Source: Marinospirillum perlucidum
GTDB lineage: Bacteria > Pseudomonadota > Gammaproteobacteria > Pseudomonadales > Halomonadaceae
NCBI RefSeq assembly: GCF_003336805.1
Contig: NZ_QFWJ01000012.1
Location: 1-64,000 of the forward strand
Direction of reading: 5' to 3'
DNA length: 64,000 nucleotides
Positions within the stretch are counted from its first letter, which is position 1; the number at the start of each line of letters is the position of its first letter. Both the position numbers and the translations under genes were made by a program. Below the pieces are notes generated by a model. It saw only the letters and a program-made list of their open reading frames with translations, made no database searches and was not told the origin of the DNA. Shown one piece after another: positions 59,519-64,000 of the stretch.

Positions 59519-60327
59519 TGTCCAGCCTCCTTGTCAGGAGCTGCCTGGCGTCTGGCTTCTGGCTGGCGTTCCTGCAGGAACTTGAGCAGTACACTGTAGG
59601 CATGAACACCCCGGCTGTTGGGATCCAGCATGGAGGCGGGCATACCGGCAACACTGGCATCCCGGAATTTGGTATCCACAGGCACCATGGAGTGCCAGAT
59701 TGCATCACCATAGGTATTGCGTAGCAGCCTTAAACTCTGGATTGAGGCTTGTGTACGGCGGTCATAGAGCGTGGGCACCACCGTGTAGGGCAGCGCGTGC
59801 TTACGTGCCTTGTTGATCATTTTCAGGGTCCGCATCATTCTTTCCAGCCCCTTGATTGCCAAAAATTCCGTTTGCACCGGAATGATCAGTTGCTCACAGG
59901 CTGCCAGGGCGTTGATCATCAGCAGCCCCAGAACAGGCGGACTATCGATCAAAACATAGTCAAAACGGTTCCAGAGTTGAGCCAGGGATTTGGCAACGAC
60001 CAGACCCATGCCCCCCTTGCCACTCATCTGGCGTTCCAGAGTGGCCAGAGCGGTTGAGGCAGCCATGATTTTCAGGCGATCATGCCCCGTATCCAACAAG
60101 AGACTAGCGGGCAGGGATTCAGGCACCTGCTTGTGTTGAAAAAGGTCATAGACGCTTTTTTCCACACTGTCGGGATCATATTTAAAATAACTGGTCAGAG
60201 ACCCGTGGGGGTCAAGATCCAGCAGAAGCACCTGATGACCACGGTCAGCAAGAATACCCCCGAGGGTCACGGCAGTCGTGGTTTTACCTACACCGCCTTT
60301 TTGATTAGCAACCGCCCAGACATGCAT
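59515..60327 (-). CDS. ParA-family ATPase, ParC-like polar localiser
   Basis: A 270-residue MinD/ParA ATPase with the deviant Walker A KGGVGKTTTAV (about 10-20), LLLDLDPHGSLT and DYVLIDSPPVLG. Located in the chemotaxis operon beside a ParP-like gene, it most likely positions chemoreceptor arrays as ParC does in Vibrio (PA1462 in Pseudomonas), rather than segregating DNA. No parB gene is adjacent. Confidence 0.87.
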   Translation of the reverse strand: MHVWAVANQKGGVGKTTTAVTLGGILADRGHQVLLLDLDPHGSLTSYFKYDPDSVEKSVYDLFQHKQVPESLPASLLLDTGHDRLKIMAASTALATLERQMSGKGGMGLVVAKSLAQLWNRFDYVLIDSPPVLGLLMINALAACEQLIIPVQTEFLAIKGLERMMRTLKMINKARKHALPYTVVPTLYDRRTQASIQSLRLLRNTYGDAIWHSMVPVDTKFRDASVAGMPASMLDPNSRGVHAYSVLLKFLQERQPEARRQAAPDKEAGQ

Positions 60328-60357
60328 ACCCGTTTCAACTCCTGTCGACCACCTGCA

Positions 60358-61551
60358 TCAGGTGACATCACTGGTTAACTTGTCGGCAATATCCGCAAGA
60401 TTAATTATTTCTTCGGCAAGATTAGCTTTAGCTACAGCCATCGGCATACCATAAATTACTGAACTGGCTTCATCCTGCGCCCAAACGACAGAACCCGTAT
60501 CCTTTAACATCCGGGAACCTTCACGTCCATCTGCGCCCATCCCTGTAAGAATGACAGCAAGCACCTTGCCTGGAAAAACCTTGGCCGCCGAGCCAAAGGT
60601 TACATCAACACAAGGCTTGTAATTCAGTCTTTCATCACCGGGGAGAATACGCACACTGCCCCCATGACGTTTATCAATCATCATTTGTTTGCCGCCAGGA
60701 GCCAATAATGCCAGACCAGGGCGCAACTGGTCACCATCTTCGGCCTCTTTTACCTGAATTTTACACAAAGAATTGAGGCGCTCAGCAAAAGCACCGGTAA
60801 AAGTTGAGGGCATATGCTGCACCAGAACCAGCGGCGCGGGAAAATTGGCCGGCAAACGTGTCAGTACTGTCTGCAGAGCCATGGGACCACCCGTGGAGGT
60901 GCCAATCATAACCAGAGAAAAATGGCGAGGCTTGGGTTTAGGTTTGCCCGCAGGCACCAAGCTGGCTTTGGCTTCGGCTCTTTCCGCCTGATGCTGCTCA
61001 TTGCGTTTTCTTGCTTCTTCTCGTCGGGCAGAAATACGATCCTGTAGGGAAGAACGCTCATAAGCAGGTGAACCAGTTCGTCCCGCTGGCTGGCTATCCC
61101 GAGCTGCAGCACGGGAAAAACTAGCTCGCGGAGGGGCAGCAGCCTGAGAGGATTGGCTACGCGCTACCGTCAGGACACGATCACAAAGGACCTTGGCCAT
61201 TTTTTCGGTATTGCGGGAAATATCTTCAAAATTCTTGGGCAGGTAATCGACAGCACCGGCTTCCAGCGCATCCAGAGTCACCCGGGCCCCCTCATGTGTC
61301 AGTGACGAAAACATGAGTACCGGAGTCGGCTGTTTGGCCATAATTTCACGCACAGCAGAAATCCCGTCCATGACGGGCATTTCATAGTCCATGGTGATAA
61401 CGTCAGGTTTCAGCTCCAGCGTTTTTTCTACCGCTTCTCGGCCATTTGACGCTGTCCCTATGGCTTTAAGACGCGGGTCCGTTTCCAGAAGTTCGCAAAC
61501 CCTGCGACGAAAAAAACCTGAATCATCAACCACCAATACGGTGATTGGCAT
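60358..61551 (-). CDS. cheB: Chemotaxis methylesterase/deamidase CheB
   Basis: A 397-residue response regulator-methylesterase. The receiver has phospho-acceptor Asp55 (TMDYEMP) and the KNFE lysine. An extended Arg/Ala/Gln-rich linker (about 130-210) leads to the methylesterase with IGTSTGGP (catalytic Ser), QHMPSTF (His) and GMGADGREG (Asp). It removes methyl groups from chemoreceptors. Confidence 0.96.
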   Translation of the reverse strand: MPITVLVVDDSGFFRRRVCELLETDPRLKAIGTASNGREAVEKTLELKPDVITMDYEMPVMDGISAVREIMAKQPTPVLMFSSLTHEGARVTLDALEAGAVDYLPKNFEDISRNTEKMAKVLCDRVLTVARSQSSQAAAPPRASFSRAAARDSQPAGRTGSPAYERSSLQDRISARREEARKRNEQHQAERAEAKASLVPAGKPKPKPRHFSLVMIGTSTGGPMALQTVLTRLPANFPAPLVLVQHMPSTFTGAFAERLNSLCKIQVKEAEDGDQLRPGLALLAPGGKQMMIDKRHGGSVRILPGDERLNYKPCVDVTFGSAAKVFPGKVLAVILTGMGADGREGSRMLKDTGSVVWAQDEASSVIYGMPMAVAKANLAEEIINLADIADKLTSDVT

Positions 61552-61626
61552 CTTCTTCTCCCACCAACTCTAGGCTACAGCCAGCAGCAGACTTACAGCC
61601 TGCTGTTGGCCATCAATCAATTACGT

Positions 61627-63777
61627 TTAACGCCGTCCGGTGTAGTGCTTGAGCAGACCGGGAATATCCAGGATCAAGGCAATGCGCCCATCACCGGTAA
61701 TCGTGGCACCAGCCAAGCCCGGTGTACCATGCAGCATCTGACCCAGCGGCTTGATCACCACCTCTTCCTGACCGATCAGATCATCGACAACAAAGCCTAC
61801 CTGCTGGTTACCGATAGAAACCACAACCACATGGGCTTCTTTCAATTCTTCCTGGGAAACCTCCCGCTTGGCAGGATCACGAACCAACCAGCGGCGCAGG
61901 TGGAAGAGAGGCAGGGTGCGCTCACGAATAATGATCACTTCCTGGCCATCGATTTTGTTGGCACGGGAAATATCCAACTGGAAGATTTCGTTCACGTTGA
62001 CCAAAGGCAGTGCAAAGGTCTGATCTTGTAGCTTGATCATCAGAGTCGGCATGATCGCCAGGGTCAGCGGTACCTTGATGATAATCTTGCTGCCCTTGCC
62101 CAACTCCGACCAGACATTGATCGTCCCGTTAAGCTGCGAGATTTTGGTTTTCACCACATCCATGCCCACACCCCGACCGGAGACATCGGAGATTTGTTCC
62201 TTGGTGGACAGACCCGCAGCAAAAATCAGATTGAAAGCTTCCTGGTCAGTCAAACGATCGGCGGCATCCTGATCCAGCTGCCCTTTCTCAACGGCCTTGC
62301 GCTTGAGGACTTCCGGATCCATACCAGCACCATCATCAGAAATGGTGAGGAGGATATGATCGCCTTCCTGTTCGGCTGCCAGAATAACCTTACCTTCACG
62401 CGGCTTGCCTTTCTTTTCACGATCTTCGGGCTGCTCGATACCATGGTCTGCCGAGTTGCGCACCAGGTGAACCATGGGGTCGGCCAGGGCTTCAACCAGG
62501 TTTTTATCCAGATCGGTGTCTTCACCAATCATCTCCAACCTGATTTCCTTGTTCATCTTGCGTGACAGATCACGAATAATTCGTGGGAAACGCCCAAAGA
62601 CTTTCTTGACCGGCTGCATACGGGTCTTCATGACCGAGGTCTGCAGATCCGCTGTCACCACATCCAAGTTGGCCACAGCCTTGGCCAGTTCACTGTCAGT
62701 GCTATCCGACCCCAGACGAACCAGGCGATTGCGCACCAGGACCAGCTCACCCACCATGTTCATGATTTCATCAAGACGGGAAGTATCCACCCGAACCGTG
62801 CTATCGGCTGCCGCCTCTTTCTTCGCAGGCGGCTTGGCCTTGGGTGCAGGCGGTTTCGCTTCCCCTGCCTGAGGGGCAGCTTCTTTCTTGGGTGTGGGAG
62901 CGGGAGGCTGGGAGCTGGCTTGAGGTTTTTCCGGTTTCTTGTCGCTGGCAGCAGGTGCTCCCGAACCAGGCCCCTTGCCCTTGCCATGGAGTTCATCCAG
63001 CAACTGGTCAAACTCATCTTCAGTAATCAGGTCATCGCCACCGCCGGACGCAGGCGAAGGTGCTGCTGGCTTTTCAGCTTCGGCAGGCGCACCGGAACCC
63101 GGCCCCTTGCCCTTGCCGTGAAGTTCGTCCAGCAGCTGATCAAATTCATCTTCGGTGATTTCATCATCTGCCGCTGCCGCTTTAGGAGCGGCCTTCTCTT
63201 CTGCAGCCTTTTGCATGGCTGCCTTGTCTTCAGGGCTGAGCGCATTCAGTAGCGCTTCATATTCTTCATCCGTGATATCACCATCGCTGCCTGATCCACT
63301 GGGCGCTGATTCAGGTTCATCCACTGCTCCACCTGTGGCCTGCTCGGTCTGTTCTTCAACAGCCGCAGGGGGCGCACCGGCTTCATCTTCAGGCTTGGCG
63401 TAATAAACCAGGGCTTCGATCAGGGAGGGATCAGCCGGTTCGGGCATCTCATTACCACGAACCGTTTCAAACATTTCATTGACGCTATCCAGTGCACTCA
63501 GCACCGTATCCATGAGCTCAGGCGTGACTTCACGCTGATGTTTTCTCAGGGTGTCAAAAACATTTTCTGCACTGTGACAGCAGTCAACCAGCGGATTGAT
63601 TTGTAAAAAACCAGCACCACCTTTTACAGTGTGAAATCCGCGAAAGATAGCATTAAGCAGCTCAGGGTCATCTGGCGACTGCTCCAGATCGACCAACTGT
63701 TCAGAGAGCTGTTCCAGGATTTCACCTGCTTCTACTAGGAAATCCTGCAGAATATCCTGATCTGCATCGAGACTCAT
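61627..63777 (-). CDS. cheA: Chemotaxis histidine kinase CheA
   Basis: A 716-residue kinase. P1 (HPt) has His49 in FHTVKGGAGF. A low-complexity acidic/Pro/Ala region (about 125-325) contains a duplicated ITEDEFDQLLDELHG segment. P3 dimerisation follows near 330-395, P4 ATPase has the N box (MVHLVRNSADHGIE), DDGAGMD and GRGVGMDVV, and P5 is the CheW-like regulatory domain. The P2 domain is not obvious; the acidic repeats occupy its place and may be the localisation segment bound by ParP-type proteins. Confidence 0.96.
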   Translation of the reverse strand: MSLDADQDILQDFLVEAGEILEQLSEQLVDLEQSPDDPELLNAIFRGFHTVKGGAGFLQINPLVDCCHSAENVFDTLRKHQREVTPELMDTVLSALDSVNEMFETVRGNEMPEPADPSLIEALVYYAKPEDEAGAPPAAVEEQTEQATGGAVDEPESAPSGSGSDGDITDEEYEALLNALSPEDKAAMQKAAEEKAAPKAAAADDEITEDEFDQLLDELHGKGKGPGSGAPAEAEKPAAPSPASGGGDDLITEDEFDQLLDELHGKGKGPGSGAPAASDKKPEKPQASSQPPAPTPKKEAAPQAGEAKPPAPKAKPPAKKEAAADSTVRVDTSRLDEIMNMVGELVLVRNRLVRLGSDSTDSELAKAVANLDVVTADLQTSVMKTRMQPVKKVFGRFPRIIRDLSRKMNKEIRLEMIGEDTDLDKNLVEALADPMVHLVRNSADHGIEQPEDREKKGKPREGKVILAAEQEGDHILLTISDDGAGMDPEVLKRKAVEKGQLDQDAADRLTDQEAFNLIFAAGLSTKEQISDVSGRGVGMDVVKTKISQLNGTINVWSELGKGSKIIIKVPLTLAIMPTLMIKLQDQTFALPLVNVNEIFQLDISRANKIDGQEVIIIRERTLPLFHLRRWLVRDPAKREVSQEELKEAHVVVVSIGNQQVGFVVDDLIGQEEVVIKPLGQMLHGTPGLAGATITGDGRIALILDIPGLLKHYTGRR
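62950..63027 (-). repeat. CheA internal 26-codon repeat, copy 2
   Basis: This encodes ITEDEFDQLLDELHG plus an 11-residue Gly/Lys/Pro tail, identical at the protein level to copy 1 (63082-63159). The DNA differs at 13 codons, all synonymous by my hand count. Confidence 0.9.
63082..63159 (-). repeat. CheA internal 26-codon repeat, copy 1
   Basis: This is the upstream copy of the cheA repeat. A third, more diverged relative with ITDEEYEALLNAL lies further N-terminal (about 63235-63275). Confidence 0.9.
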
Positions 63778-63789
63778 CCATCGGCTCCT

Positions 63790-64000
63790 TTAAAACCCGA
63801 GACTGGAGAGAAGGTCGTCAACCTCATCCTGACCCGACACCACATCAATGCCTCGCTTATCGGCATTGATTGCCGGGCCTTCGGGTGCTGGCGAATCATC
63901 AACGACCTCGGTTTCTTGTTGGGTATTCTCATGGCGAATACCAGTAATCTTGTCTACCTGACTGGCCATACGGACCAGGTTAACCAGGCTATCTTCTACT
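63790..64000 (-). CDS. cheZ: Chemotaxis phosphatase CheZ, C-terminal part (runs off window)
   Basis: The last 69 codons are visible. They read a helical end (DSLVNLVRMASQVDKITG), an acidic linker and the C-terminus VSGQDEVDDLLSSLGF, the conserved CheY-P-binding tail of CheZ. It lies 12 nt upstream of cheA in the usual cheZ-cheA order. The catalytic Asp/Gln region is outside the window. Confidence 0.93.
   Translation of the reverse strand, partial: VEDSLVNLVRMASQVDKITGIRHENTQQETEVVDDSPAPEGPAINADKRGIDVVSGQDEVDDLLSSLGF

Noticed and set aside
59515-60327. ParA-family gene as part of a chromosome or plasmid partition system
   Set aside because: No parB or parS-like repeats nearby, and its fixed place in the chemotaxis operon points to array positioning.

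Overview
The window is an ordinary, densely packed chromosomal segment of a motile, respiring gammaproteobacterium. Gene orders shared with Pseudomonas and its marine relatives (smc-zipA-ligA; cheZ-cheA-cheB-ParA-like-CheW-like-cheW-DUF2802; ccmABCDEFGHI next to chemotaxis; exonuclease-DUF294-symporter beside a transporter-type histidine kinase) point to the Pseudomonadales/Oceanospirillales group, perhaps a Marinospirillum- or Oceanospirillum-like organism. Sodium-coupled acetate uptake fits a marine or saline lifestyle. The species assignment is inference. No rRNA, tRNA, CRISPR array or prophage was found.

Layout. (1) 1-12.3 kb is an acetate module: one end of an insertion sequence that has cut an exonuclease gene, a cNMP/CBS/DUF294 signalling protein, a small membrane protein, a two-subunit sodium:acetate-type symporter (DUF4212 + ActP-like), the transporter-histidine kinase CrbS, its regulator CrbR and acetyl-CoA synthetase Acs. 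(2) 12.5-20.4 kb is housekeeping: SprT, a YecA-like protein, a cardiolipin synthase, PlsB, RsmJ, a membrane methyltransferase-like protein, TsaB and Adk. (3) 20.5-28.4 kb holds a chemoreceptor, pyruvate dehydrogenase AceF/AceE, and AmpE/AmpD. (4) 29-33.9 kb has nadC in an operon with a class II aldolase-like protein and a small FAD-fold protein, then a FliL-like protein, a possible MITE-like element, Rsd/AlgQ, YjaG and a gamma-carbonic-anhydrase-like protein. (5) 34-41.4 kb has PrlC, an alpha/beta hydrolase, small envelope proteins, a MATE pump, AvtA, YheU and a DUF2628 protein. (6) 41.4-48.3 kb is ligA-zipA-smc. (7) 48.3-55.5 kb is the complete cytochrome c maturation operon ccmABCDEFGHI. (8) 55.5-64 kb has a FliK-like/FlhB-C-like pair facing DUF2802, cheW, ParP-like, ParC-like, cheB, cheA and the 3' end of cheZ.

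Functionally, the left end imports acetate, senses it and activates it to acetyl-CoA, while aceEF feeds the same pool from pyruvate. The right end is a polar chemotaxis array: CheA carries a duplicated acidic motif that could be the docking segment used by ParP-type proteins.

The least explained signals are: the IS21-like end that truncates the exonuclease; the exonuclease/DUF294 pair itself; the 26-residue CheA repeat kept identical at the protein level while its codons diverged; two palindromes far upstream of aceE; a 178-bp inverted-repeat-bounded element before rsd; and the aldolase/FAD-fold passengers behind nadC. I found no strong case for a wholly new system; these are leads of graded strength.
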